Made by a program: the position numbers and the translations under genes | The notes under the pieces: model-generated | Databases searched by the model: none | Told to the model about the DNA's origin: nothing | What the model saw: the letters and a program-made list of their open reading frames with translations, nothing else | Shown: piece by piece, positions 1-8,806 of the stretch | Numbering within the stretch: position 1 is the first letter of the stretch | How the letters are laid out: the number at the start of each line of letters is the position of its first letter | NCBI RefSeq assembly: GCF_003952465.1 | Contig: NZ_CP034448.1 | Location: 4,813,001-4,877,000, forward strand | DNA from: Mesorhizobium sp. M1B.F.Ca.ET.045.04.1.1 | GTDB lineage: Bacteria > Pseudomonadota > Alphaproteobacteria > Rhizobiales > Rhizobiaceae | DNA length: 64,000 nt | Direction of reading: 5' to 3'

Positions 1-28
1 TATCATTACGGCGGCGATTTAGCGCCGG

Positions 29-220
29 CCTCGCCTTCTCCCCTTGTGGGAGAAGGTGGCCGCGAAGCGGCCGGATGAGGGGTGTTGGACGGGAGCGCGG
101 CGTGGCAAGAGTAAGCGCTTGCGATTCTACGATTTTTTGATGTCGAGCTCCGTCGCGCACCCCTCATCCGTCTCGGCGCTGCGCGCCGATCCACCTTCTC
201 CCACAAGGGGAGAAGGGATG
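29..220. repeat. Inverted pair of palindromic intergenic repeats (family A)
   Basis: Two copies face each other: about 29-85 and, inverted, about 158-220. Each copy joins a CTTCTCCC/GGGAGAAG hairpin to a short GC palindrome and a GGATGAGGGG tail. Similar modules recur near 20455-20695, 22698-22880 and 36952-37083. The pair lies downstream of hutC and could also end its transcription. The first 28 bases hold nothing I can identify. Confidence 0.75.
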
Positions 221-225
221 TTGCG

Positions 226-972
226 CTACCCCTGCGAGGGCGTGAACCGCGCCACCAGCGTGTGGCTTTCCGCCGGATAGATGAACCGCACATGCGTGAC
301 TGGATGCTCCGCGCTCCAGGTGCGACGCTCGACCACCAGGCAGGGCGCGCCGGGGTCGATGTCGAGCGCGTCGGCGATGGTGTCGTCTGCGGCCATGGCT
401 CGGATGCGGTGCTCGGCTTCGCTCCACGGCACGCGGCCGATCAGCCAGGGGCCGGGCGCGATTTCGAGGAATTCTTCCCCGGCTGCCTCGGCTACGGCTG
501 AAAGATTGATCAGCCGCTGCTCGAGCGCGAACGGCCGTTCGCCGGCGAAATGCAGGCTTTCCAGCCACAACACCGGACCCGGGACCGCAAGCCCGAGCAG
601 CGACCGGTCCTCGGCGCTGCTGCGCCGTTTCAGCCGTTCCAGCCGCTCGTAGCGATAGGGCAGGCCTAGCGCCTCGACTTCGATCCTGATGTCGTGGAGT
701 TCCAGCACCGCCGCCTGCGACTGCGGCTGGCGCACGAAGCTGCCCGAGCGGCGCCGGCGCTCGATCAGCCCAGCCTTGGCAAGCTGCGACAGCGCCTTGT
801 TCACCGTCATGCGCGAGCATTTGTATTCGGCCGTCAACTCGTGCTCGAACGGAATGCGGTGGCCCGGCGCCCAGGCGCCGGACAGGATTTTCTCGCGGAT
901 GTCGGACAGGATGCGCCGATGCAGCGAAATGCTCTCGCCACCTTCCACGTCATCCGTTTCAACCAGGCTCAT
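226..972 (-). CDS. hutC: HutC, GntR-family repressor of histidine utilisation
   Basis: A 248-aa GntR regulator of the HutC subfamily, expected to repress the hut genes and to be released by urocanate. The N-terminal winged helix-turn-helix covers about residues 15-80, with the recognition-helix motif CSRMTVNKAL at 52-61. The rest resembles the UTRA ligand-binding domain, ending in a VRFIYPAESHTLVARF-like strand. It lies 14 bp downstream of hutF on the same strand, so the two probably form one transcript. A perfect TGTA-N2-TACA site lies in the hutF/hutI promoter region, which fits autoregulation. Length is normal for the family. Confidence 0.93.
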   Translation of the reverse strand: MSLVETDDVEGGESISLHRRILSDIREKILSGAWAPGHRIPFEHELTAEYKCSRMTVNKALSQLAKAGLIERRRRSGSFVRQPQSQAAVLELHDIRIEVEALGLPYRYERLERLKRRSSAEDRSLLGLAVPGPVLWLESLHFAGERPFALEQRLINLSAVAEAAGEEFLEIAPGPWLIGRVPWSEAEHRIRAMAADDTIADALDIDPGAPCLVVERRTWSAEHPVTHVRFIYPAESHTLVARFTPSQG

Positions 973-986
973 CGGGCTTTTCCTGC

Positions 987-2342
987 TCAGCCTTGGGAAA
1001 GGGCGGTCATCACCGCGCGGAACCGCTGGGCGATCGCTTCGCGCTTCGCGTGCCTACCGCCGCTCACATGCTTTTTCCCATGCACCCAGACGCAATCGAC
1101 CTTGCTGCCATTGGCGAAGATCCAAGCGTCGAGGATCGCATCGCCGGACTTGCCGGCAAGCGAGGGATGGCTGGCATCGAGCGAAACCAGGTCGGCCGGA
1201 TTGCCGACAGTGATAGCTGACAGACCAGCGCCGAGCGCCACACTGCCGCCGTCAAGCGCCGCATCGAACAGCGCGCGGCCGGTCGAGCCGCCGGCGCGCG
1301 CCAGCACGTTGCGGGCGCGATGGGCAAGCCGCTGCGAATATTCGAGTTGCCTGAGCTCGTCCGGCAGGCCGATCAACACGTTGGAGTCGGAGCCGACACC
1401 GAAACGGCCGCCCTGTTCGATGAACTGCGGCGCGGCAAAGGTGCCGTCGCCGAGATTGGCCTCGGTGATCGGGCAGAGCCCGGCGATCGCGCCAATCTTC
1501 GCCATAGCGATCGTCTCGGCCTCGGTCATATGCGTGGCGTGGATCAGGCACCAGCGCTGATCCACCTTGGCGTTGGACAGCAGGAATTCGACAGGCCGAG
1601 CACCGGACCAGGCAACGCAGTCCTCGACTTCCTTGATCTGCTCGGCGACATGGATGTGGATCGGGCCATTCGGCGCCATCGCCGCAATCGCATTGATCTC
1701 GTCCGGGATCGCTGCGCGCAGGCTGTGCGGCGCGACGCCGACGACCGCTTGCTCCAGCCCAGAGACGCTTTCGAGGCTTTTCTCAAGCAAACGCCCGAAC
1801 CGCTCGACATCATTGAAAAATCGCCGCTGTCCCTCATTCGGCGCGGCGCCGCCGAAGGCGGAATGGGCGTAGAAGACCGGCAGCAGCGTCAGCCCGATGC
1901 CGGTCTCGCCGGCCGCAGCGGCGATCCGCTCCGCCATCTCGGCGATGTTGGCATAAGGCGTTCCGTCGCGGTCGTGATGGAGATAATGGAACTCGCCGAC
2001 GCGCGAGAAGCCCGCCTCCAGCATCTCGACATAAAGCTGCGCCGCGACTGCCTCGACCTGGTCCGGCGTCATCGACAGCGCGAAGCGGTACATCACCTCG
2101 CGCCAGCTCCAGAAGCTGTCAGCCGAAGGTCCGCGCAATTCGGCCAGCCCCGCCATACCGCGCTGGAAGGCGTGGCTGTGGAGGTTGGGCATGCCGGAGA
2201 GCAGAATGGCATGGCGCTCGTCGCCGGCCTGCGGAGAGGCGCCGGCTTCGACCGCGCTTATGCGTCCGCCGTCGAAAGCGATCCTCACATTGCCTTGCCA
2301 GCCCTCTGGCAGCAGCGCCTGTTCCGCAAAGATCGCCGTCAC
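987..2342 (-). CDS. hutF: Formimidoylglutamate deiminase HutF
   Basis: A 451-aa amidohydrolase that converts N-formimidoyl-L-glutamate to N-formyl-L-glutamate and ammonia, step four of the five-step histidine pathway. The metal-binding HSHAFQRGM motif starts at residue 55, and a HATHMT motif and a GVGSDSN motif further on supply the other typical amidohydrolase ligands. Its presence with HutG, rather than a single-step HutG formimidoylglutamase, shows that the pathway goes through formylglutamate. It is divergent from hutI across an 86-bp promoter region and is followed by hutC. Confidence 0.93.
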   Translation of the reverse strand: MTAIFAEQALLPEGWQGNVRIAFDGGRISAVEAGASPQAGDERHAILLSGMPNLHSHAFQRGMAGLAELRGPSADSFWSWREVMYRFALSMTPDQVEAVAAQLYVEMLEAGFSRVGEFHYLHHDRDGTPYANIAEMAERIAAAAGETGIGLTLLPVFYAHSAFGGAAPNEGQRRFFNDVERFGRLLEKSLESVSGLEQAVVGVAPHSLRAAIPDEINAIAAMAPNGPIHIHVAEQIKEVEDCVAWSGARPVEFLLSNAKVDQRWCLIHATHMTEAETIAMAKIGAIAGLCPITEANLGDGTFAAPQFIEQGGRFGVGSDSNVLIGLPDELRQLEYSQRLAHRARNVLARAGGSTGRALFDAALDGGSVALGAGLSAITVGNPADLVSLDASHPSLAGKSGDAILDAWIFANGSKVDCVWVHGKKHVSGGRHAKREAIAQRFRAVMTALSQG

Positions 2343-2400
2343 GTCAAACTCCCGAATCTGAATGCCCGAGCGACATTATCACTTGCGTCGCGCTCCAATA

Positions 2401-2410
2401 TGTATATACA
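2401..2410. promoter_or_regulatory. HutC-type operator between hutF and hutI
   Basis: The sequence is TGTATATACA, a perfect palindrome of the form TGTA-N2-TACA, which is the site reported for HutC in pseudomonads. It sits in the 86-bp region between the divergent hutF and hutI starts, 28 bp before the hutI ATG, so a single bound repressor could shut both arms. Binding by this HutC is inferred. Confidence 0.75.
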
Positions 2411-2428
2411 TAATCGTCATCCTTTCAA

Positions 2429-3667
2429 ATGGAAAAGATGATGGGTGGAGCAAACGGGAAGAGCGGCTTTCGTCTCTGGCACAATGCGCGGCTGGCGACC
2501 ATGGCCGAGAGCGCGGGCCTCAGCATCGTCGAAAAGGGTGTAATAGCCGCGCGCGATGGGCTCATTGTCTATGCTGGAGCCGAAGCCGACATGCCGGCCT
2601 CATTCGGGCAAGGCGTCGAGAGCGTTGATTGCGAGGGCCGCTGGATCACGCCGGGCCTGATCGACTGCCACACGCATCTTGTCTATGCCGGCAACCGGGC
2701 CAACGAATTCGAAATGCGGCTGGCCGGCGCCACTTATGAAGAAGTGGCCCGCGCTGGGGGCGGCATCATCTCCTCCGTCAAGTCGCTGCGCGCCGCGAGC
2801 GAAGACCAACTCGTCGCCCAGACGCTGCCGCGCCTCGACGCGCTGATCGCCGAAGGCGTTACCACCGTCGAGGTCAAGTCGGGCTATGGCCTCGATGCCG
2901 ACAACGAGAAGAAATCGCTGCGCGCCGCCCGCCGGCTTGACGGCGAGCGGCCGGTCACGGTTCGCACGACCTGTCTCGCCGCCCACGCGCTGCCGCCCGA
3001 GGCCAAGGGTGACAAGGACGCCTTCATCGACCTCGTCGCCGGCACGATCCTGCCTGCCATTGCCGCCGAAGACCTCGCCGATGCCGTCGACGGTTTTTGC
3101 GAGGGCATCGCTTTTTCGCCTGAGCAGATCGCGCGCGTCTTCGACAAGGCGAAGGCCCTCGGCCTGCCGGTGAAACTCCACGCCGACCAGTTGTCAAACC
3201 TGCATGGCGCGGCACTTGCCGCGCACTATGGCGCGCTGTCGGCCGACCATCTCGAATATACGGACGAGGAGGGCGCCGCGGCGATGGCCAAGGCCGGCAC
3301 CGTGGCGACGATCCTGCCCGGCGCCTACTATTTCATCCGCGAGACCAAGAAGCCGCCGGTCGACCTGTTCCGCCGCCACGGCGTGAAAATGGCGGTCGCC
3401 ACCGACAGCAATCCAGGAACTTCGCCGCTCACCTCGCTGCTGCTCACCATGAACATGGCCGCGACGCTCTTTGGCATGACCGTCGACGAATGCCTCGCCG
3501 GCGTCACCCGCGAGGCGGCCCGCGCGCTGGGTCTGCTCGACAAGACCGGCACGCTGGAAGCCGGCAAATCGGCCGACCTTGCCATCTGGGACATCGAGCG
3601 TCCGGCCGAACTCGTCTACCGCATGGGCTTCAACCCGCTCCATGCCCGCATCTGGAGAGGACAATGA
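2429..3667 (+). CDS. hutI: Imidazolonepropionase HutI
   Basis: A 412-aa amidohydrolase that opens imidazolone-5-propionate to N-formimidoyl-L-glutamate, step three of histidine breakdown. The zinc-binding CHTHLVYAG motif has His81 and His83. KLHADQLSN and ATDSNPGTSPL motifs follow, as in characterised HutI. The start is uncertain: ATG at 2429 has no clear ribosome site, while in-frame ATGs at 2438 and 2441 follow a GGAAAAG. The stop overlaps the hutH start by ATGA, so hutI and hutH are translationally coupled. Confidence 0.93.
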   Translation: MEKMMGGANGKSGFRLWHNARLATMAESAGLSIVEKGVIAARDGLIVYAGAEADMPASFGQGVESVDCEGRWITPGLIDCHTHLVYAGNRANEFEMRLAGATYEEVARAGGGIISSVKSLRAASEDQLVAQTLPRLDALIAEGVTTVEVKSGYGLDADNEKKSLRAARRLDGERPVTVRTTCLAAHALPPEAKGDKDAFIDLVAGTILPAIAAEDLADAVDGFCEGIAFSPEQIARVFDKAKALGLPVKLHADQLSNLHGAALAAHYGALSADHLEYTDEEGAAAMAKAGTVATILPGAYYFIRETKKPPVDLFRRHGVKMAVATDSNPGTSPLTSLLLTMNMAATLFGMTVDECLAGVTREAARALGLLDKTGTLEAGKSADLAIWDIERPAELVYRMGFNPLHARIWRGQ

Positions 3668-5199
3668 CCGAACTGATCCTGAAGCCCGGCAGCGCGACGC
3701 TTGCCGACTGGCGCGCCATCTATCGCGGCGCCGTGCCAAAGCTCGACGATGCCTGCCGGCCGAAGATCAAGGCCAGCGCGGAGGCGGTCGCGCGCATCCT
3801 CGCCAAGGGCGAGCCGGTCTATGGCATCAACACAGGCTTCGGCAAATTGGCCAGCGTCCGCATCCCGGAAAACGATCTCGAAACGCTCCAGCGCAATATC
3901 GTGCTCTCGCATGCCGCGGGCGTCGGCGAGCCGATGCCCGTCGCGGTGGTGCGGCTGATGATGGCGCTGAAGCTTGCCAGCCTCGCCCAGGGCGCGTCCG
4001 GTGTAAAGGCCGCGACCATCGATCTGCTTCAGGGGATGCTCGCCAACGATGTCATCCCGGTGGTGCCGGCGCAAGGCTCGGTCGGCGCCTCAGGCGACCT
4101 CGCGCCGCTCTCGCATATGACGTCGGTGATGATCGGCGTCGGCGAATGCTTCACTCCGCACGGCCGCTTCCCCGCCAAGGTCGCCTTCGTCTCGCACGGG
4201 CTCGAACCGGTGACGCTCGGCGCCAAGGAAGGCCTGGCGCTGCTCAACGGCACGCAGTTTTCGACCGCCTTCGCGCTCGCCGGCCTGTTCGATGCCGAGA
4301 CGCTTTACCAGTCGGCCCTGGTCGCCGGCGCGCTGTCGACCGACGCCGCCCGTGGCTCCGACGCCCCCTTCGATCCGCGCATTCATTTGCTGCGTAAGCA
4401 TCGCGGCCAGATCGAGACGGCGGATGCGCTGCGCAACCTGATGGCCGGCAGCGCCATCCGTGAATCGCACCGGGTCGGCGACGAGCGCGTGCAGGACCCC
4501 TACTGCCTGCGCTGCCAGCCGCAGGTGATGGGTGCTGCCCTCGACGTGCTGCGCAAGGCGGCCGACACGCTCGAGACTGAAGCCAACGGCGTCACCGACA
4601 ATCCGCTGATCTTCGCCGAGGACGACACCGCGCTCTCGGGCGGCAATTTCCACGCCGAACCGGTGGCCTTCGCCGCCGACATGATCGCGCTCGCCGTCTG
4701 CGAGATCGGCTCGCTGTCGGAGCGGCGCATCGCCATGCTGGTCGATCCGGCGCTCTCCGGCATGCCGGCCTTTTTGACGCCGAAGCCGGGCCTGAATTCC
4801 GGTTTCATGATCCCGCAGGTAACGGCGGCCGCCCTTGTTTCGGAAAATAAGCAGAAGGCCTATCCGGCGAGCGTCGATTCGATCCCGACCTCGGCCAACC
4901 AGGAAGACCATGTCTCGATGGCCGCGCATGGCGCGCGCCGACTGCTCGGCATGATCGAGAATGCGACCGCCGTCATCGGCATCGAACTCCTGGCGGCGAC
5001 GCAAGGTTGCGATTTCCACGCCCCGCTTGCTTCGAGCGATGCTCTGGAGGCGGTGCGCAAGCTGGTTCGGGCGGAGGTGCCGCATCTCGACAACGACCGG
5101 CACTTCCACCCGGACATGGAAAAGGCGATCGCCATGGTGCGCAGCGGCGCGGCGGTGAATGCGGCAAGTGGGGTGAAGCTGCCGGGAATTGCGTCGTGA
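3664..5199 (+). CDS. hutH: Histidine ammonia-lyase HutH
   Basis: A 511-aa lyase that turns L-histidine into trans-urocanate and ammonia, the first step of the pathway. The Ala142-Ser143-Gly144 triad that cyclises to the MIO cofactor is inside GSVGASGDLAPLSH, exactly where Pseudomonas HutH has it. YGINTGFGKL at 53-62 and the QEDHVSM block near residue 417 are further active-site signatures. An in-frame reading extends upstream to 3490, but the ATG at 3664 overlaps the hutI stop and matches the family length, so I use it. Confidence 0.95.
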   Translation: MTELILKPGSATLADWRAIYRGAVPKLDDACRPKIKASAEAVARILAKGEPVYGINTGFGKLASVRIPENDLETLQRNIVLSHAAGVGEPMPVAVVRLMMALKLASLAQGASGVKAATIDLLQGMLANDVIPVVPAQGSVGASGDLAPLSHMTSVMIGVGECFTPHGRFPAKVAFVSHGLEPVTLGAKEGLALLNGTQFSTAFALAGLFDAETLYQSALVAGALSTDAARGSDAPFDPRIHLLRKHRGQIETADALRNLMAGSAIRESHRVGDERVQDPYCLRCQPQVMGAALDVLRKAADTLETEANGVTDNPLIFAEDDTALSGGNFHAEPVAFAADMIALAVCEIGSLSERRIAMLVDPALSGMPAFLTPKPGLNSGFMIPQVTAAALVSENKQKAYPASVDSIPTSANQEDHVSMAAHGARRLLGMIENATAVIGIELLAATQGCDFHAPLASSDALEAVRKLVRAEVPHLDNDRHFHPDMEKAIAMVRSGAAVNAASGVKLPGIAS

Positions 5200-5221
5200 G
5201 ATCGAACGCCCTGATAGGCCG

Positions 5222-5394
5222 CGATCCTTCGCGCCCCCCTCTGCCCTGCCGGACATCTCCCCCACAAGGGGGGAGATTGGCGGTTTCGGCGCCCCGCTCA
5301 TTCCTGCGACGCTGGAGATTGGCGAAAGCCAAGGTGACGGCCAATCTCCCCCCAAGTGGGGGAGATGCCCGGCAGGGCAGAGGGGGGCGCCGTA
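5222..5394. repeat. Inverted repeat (family B) inside the hut operon, between hutH and hutG
   Basis: Two inverted copies of a CCCTCTGCCCTGCCGGACAT plus CTCCCCC hairpin module flank about 70 bp. A second pair with the same layout lies at about 40186-40346, and part of the module recurs near 22850. The pair fills most of the 220-bp hutH-hutG gap. Confidence 0.75.
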
Positions 5395-5419
5395 GAGCTC
5401 CAGCGCAGGGAGATCTTTC

Positions 5420-6238
5420 ATGACCTCGCCCAACTGGCTCACCATCACACGTGGCACAGCACCCCTGCTGGTCTCGATCCCGCACACCGGCATCGAGCTC
5501 GCCGGCCTCGAAGCCCGGCTGGTCTCGCCCTGGCTCGGCCGCCGCGATTGCGACTGGTGGATCGACAAGCTCTATGATTTCGCCACCGATCTTGGCGCCA
5601 CGGTCGTCCACACCGCCATCTCGCGCACCGTCATCGACGTCAACCGCGACCCATCCGGCGTTTCGCTCTATCCCGGACAGGCGACGACTAGCCTGTGCCC
5701 GACGGATACCTTCGACGGCGATCCGCTCTATCGCATGGGCGAGGAGCCGACACCGTCCGAGATCGACAGGCGCCGCGAGGCCTATTTCAAACCCTACCAC
5801 GCCGCCCTGCAGGCGGAGATCGACCGGCTGCGCGGCATGCACGAGAAGATTGTTCTCTACGACTGCCACTCGATCCGCTCGGTGCTGCCGCGCCTGTTCG
5901 AAGGCACGCTGCCAGTCTTCAACCTCGGCACCAATGACGGCAAGAGCAGCGATCCGGTGCTGCAGGAAAAGGTAGCGGCCATCCTTGCCGCGACCGGCGA
6001 GACCTGGGTGGTCAATGGCCGCTTCAAGGGCGGCTGGATCACGCGCCATTTCGGGCAACCCCAGAACGGTGTCCACGCGCTGCAGATGGAGCTTTCCAAC
6101 CGCGGCTATATGCGCGAGCCCACGGAAAAGGGGGCGCCGGAGAACTGGCCGGTGCCTTACGACGCCACCTACGCCGCGCCGATCCGCGCCAGGCTGAAGA
6201 AGATCCTCGAAACCGCGATTGCCTGGGCAGCGCGCTGA
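5420..6238 (+). CDS. hutG: N-formylglutamate deformylase HutG
   Basis: A 272-aa N-formylglutamate amidohydrolase family protein that releases L-glutamate and formate, the last step of the five-step histidine route. Recognisable family blocks are SIPHTG at 19-24, the DVNRDPSG block, YDCHSI with a probable metal-binding histidine, and NGRFKGGWITRHFG. It pairs functionally with hutF upstream. An AGGGAG-type ribosome site precedes the ATG. It is separated from hutH by a repeat pair but keeps the operon strand. Confidence 0.93.
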   Translation: MTSPNWLTITRGTAPLLVSIPHTGIELAGLEARLVSPWLGRRDCDWWIDKLYDFATDLGATVVHTAISRTVIDVNRDPSGVSLYPGQATTSLCPTDTFDGDPLYRMGEEPTPSEIDRRREAYFKPYHAALQAEIDRLRGMHEKIVLYDCHSIRSVLPRLFEGTLPVFNLGTNDGKSSDPVLQEKVAAILAATGETWVVNGRFKGGWITRHFGQPQNGVHALQMELSNRGYMREPTEKGAPENWPVPYDATYAAPIRARLKKILETAIAWAAR

Positions 6239-6275
6239 CGCGCCCGCCGCACCTCATCGAAAGGGAAGCGACCAT

Positions 6276-7946
6276 ATGACCGATCCACGCCACAACATCC
6301 GCGAAGTACGCGCGCCGCGAGGCGACAAGCTGAACGCCCGCTATTGGACGACCGAAGCGCCACTGCGCATGCTGATGAACAATCTCGATCCCGAAGTCGC
6401 CGAGAACCCGAACGAGCTGGTCGTCTATGGCGGCATCGGCCGGGCCGCGCGCACGTGGAATGATTTCGATCGCATCGCCGCTTCACTGAAGACGCTCGGC
6501 GAGGACGAGACGCTGCTGGTCCAGTCCGGCAAGCCGGTCGGCGTCTTTCGCACCCACAAAGATGCGCCGCGCGTGCTCATCGCCAACTCCAACATCGTGC
6601 CGCATTGGGCAACCTGGGAGAAGTTCAACGAGCTCGATAGGAAGGGCCTGATGATGTACGGCCAGATGACGGCCGGCTCCTGGATCTATATCGGCACGCA
6701 GGGCATCGTGCAGGGCACCTACGAGACCTTCGTCGAGGCCGGGCGCCAGCATTATGGCGGCAACCTCAAGGGCAAGTGGATCCTGACCGCTGGCCTTGGC
6801 GGCATGGGCGGCGCCCAGCCTCTGGCTGCCGTCATGGCCGGCGCGTGCTGCCTCGCCATCGAATGCAATCCGGACTCGATCGATTTCCGCCTGCGCACCC
6901 GCTATGTCGACGAGAAGGCCGAGACGCTCGAAGAGGCGATGGAAATGATCGAGCGCTGGACGAAGGCCGGCGAGGCGAAATCGGTTGGCCTGCTCGGCAA
7001 TGCGGCCGAGATCGTGCCGGAGATGTTCAAGCGCGGCATCCGCCCCGATATCCTCACCGACCAGACGTCGGCGCACGACCCGATCAACGGCTATCTGCCG
7101 AAGGGCTGGACCATGGCCGAATGGCGCGAGAAGCGCGTCTCGGACCCCAAGGCAGTCGAGAAGGCCGCACGCGCCTCGATGCGCGAGCATGTCGAGGCGA
7201 TGGTGGCGTTCTGGAATGCCGGCGTGCCGACGCTCGACTACGGCAACAACATCCGCCAGGTCGCCAAGGACGAAGGTTTTGAGAACGCCTTTGCCTTCCC
7301 CGGCTTCGTGCCGGCCTATATCCGTCCGCTGTTCTGCCGCGGCATCGGCCCGTTCCGCTGGGCAGCCCTATCCGGCGACCCGGAGGATATCTACAAGACC
7401 GACGCTAAGGTGCGCGAGCTCACCCCCGGCAACACGCACCTGCACAACTGGCTGGACATGGCCCGCGAGCGCATCTCTTTCCAGGGCCTGCCGGCGCGCA
7501 TCTGCTGGGTCGGCCTCGGCGACCGCCATCGGCTCGGCCTCGCTTTCAACGAGATGGTGGCCAAGGGCGAGCTCAAGGCGCCGGTCGTCATCGGCCGCGA
7601 TCATCTCGATTCCGGCTCGGTCGCCTCACCGAACCGCGAGACCGAAGCGATGAAGGATGGCTCCGACGCCATTTCCGACTGGCCGCTGCTCAACGCGCTG
7701 CTCAACACCGCCTCCGGAGCCACCTGGGTGTCGCTGCATCACGGCGGTGGCGTCGGCATGGGCTTCTCGCAGCATGCCGGCATGGTGATCGTCGCCGATG
7801 GCACGGCCGATGCGGCGAGGCGCCTGGAGCGCGTGCTTTGGAACGACCCGGCGACCGGCGTCATGCGCCATGCCGATGCCGGCTACGACATCGCCATCCA
7901 GTGCGCCAAAGAGCATCAGCTCAATCTCCCGGGCATTCTGGGCTGA
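6276..7946 (+). CDS. hutU: Urocanate hydratase HutU
   Basis: A 556-aa urocanase that hydrates urocanate to 4-imidazolone-5-propionate using tightly bound NAD+. The glycine-rich AGLGGMGGAQP near residues 171-181 is the NAD-binding loop, and GMGFSQHAGMV near 495 is another family block. The ATG at 6276 follows AAGGGAAG at the right distance; an in-frame extension to 6219 lacks such a site and overlaps hutG. Length and motif order are normal for the family. Confidence 0.95.
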   Translation: MTDPRHNIREVRAPRGDKLNARYWTTEAPLRMLMNNLDPEVAENPNELVVYGGIGRAARTWNDFDRIAASLKTLGEDETLLVQSGKPVGVFRTHKDAPRVLIANSNIVPHWATWEKFNELDRKGLMMYGQMTAGSWIYIGTQGIVQGTYETFVEAGRQHYGGNLKGKWILTAGLGGMGGAQPLAAVMAGACCLAIECNPDSIDFRLRTRYVDEKAETLEEAMEMIERWTKAGEAKSVGLLGNAAEIVPEMFKRGIRPDILTDQTSAHDPINGYLPKGWTMAEWREKRVSDPKAVEKAARASMREHVEAMVAFWNAGVPTLDYGNNIRQVAKDEGFENAFAFPGFVPAYIRPLFCRGIGPFRWAALSGDPEDIYKTDAKVRELTPGNTHLHNWLDMARERISFQGLPARICWVGLGDRHRLGLAFNEMVAKGELKAPVVIGRDHLDSGSVASPNRETEAMKDGSDAISDWPLLNALLNTASGATWVSLHHGGGVGMGFSQHAGMVIVADGTADAARRLERVLWNDPATGVMRHADAGYDIAIQCAKEHQLNLPGILG

Positions 7947-7950
7947 AGCG

Positions 7951-8538
7951 ATGCGTATCCTTCGTGCCGCCGGCTACCGCGTCATGCCGTGGAAGAATGG
8001 TGGCGGCACGACCACCGAGATCGCCGTCTCGCCGCACAGTGCCGGGCTCGACGATTTTGACTGGCGCATCTCGATGGCCCGCGTCGAGACGAGCGGGCCC
8101 TTCTCCAGCTTTGCCGGCATCGACCGTACTCTATCGGTGCTGGAAGGCGAGGGCATCGTGCTCGAGATTGCCGGCAGGTCGGCGTCGTGGCTGACCGCAG
8201 CCTCGGCGCCGCTGTCCTTTCCTGGCGACGTGCCGACCGGCGCCACCCTGATCGGCGGCGCGATCACCGACCTCAACGTCATGACTCGCCGGAGCCGGAT
8301 GACCCACACGGTCGAGCGCCTGTCGCTCTCGGACGAAATGCGGGTTGAGCACAGCGTCGGCACGACTCTCGTTCTCCCGGTCGATGGCGGCGTGAAAGTC
8401 TTTGCCGACAGCGTATCGAGCCTCGGCCCGCTCGACGCGCTCATCCTCGACCGGGATAGCCCGGAACTGCGGCTGCAGCCCGAAGGGCAGGGGCATCTGT
8501 TCGTCGTCAGACTCTTAGATCTCGCCGTCAACGGTTAA
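7951..8538 (+). CDS. hutD: HutD family protein (DUF886)
   Basis: A 195-aa HutD protein with a cupin-like fold. The family signature MPWKNGGGTTTEI lies at residues 12-24, followed by FDWRISMARVE. In Pseudomonas fluorescens HutD has been described as a governor that limits hut expression, perhaps by binding formylglutamate; it is not a pathway enzyme. It starts 4 bp after the hutU stop and is the last gene of the plus-strand hut arm. Confidence 0.88.
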   Translation: MRILRAAGYRVMPWKNGGGTTTEIAVSPHSAGLDDFDWRISMARVETSGPFSSFAGIDRTLSVLEGEGIVLEIAGRSASWLTAASAPLSFPGDVPTGATLIGGAITDLNVMTRRSRMTHTVERLSLSDEMRVEHSVGTTLVLPVDGGVKVFADSVSSLGPLDALILDRDSPELRLQPEGQGHLFVVRLLDLAVNG

Positions 8539-8806
8539 CGGCTGTTGCCAAACATGATCGCGGCAGGGGCGAATTATCGCCCGGCCCCTTGCATGTATCA
8601 CGAAAAAGCCTGAATCCTTTCCCTGAACGGACCCGGGGCGGGAAGCGAGGGGCGTTCGCCCTTGAGTTGTCGAAAGGGGACGCCCCTATCGTGGAGCGCA
8701 ACAAACTTTCGACCGGACCTGCCATGCAACCAATTGCATTTGAACCGGTTTTAGGGCCATTGCCGTGGCGGTCACGCCGCATCGCGCCCGCCTTACGGAA
8801 TAATCG
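8539..8806. other. 268-bp intergenic region upstream of ndvB
   Basis: It holds a GGGCGA-ATTA-TCGCCC hairpin at 8567-8582, which may end the hut operon although no U-run follows, and presumably the ndvB promoter. No gene is supported. Confidence 0.4.

Noticed and set aside
29..220. CRISPR-like spaced repeats
   Set aside because: The repeats are inverted pairs of different modules with no regular spacers, and no cas genes are present in the window.
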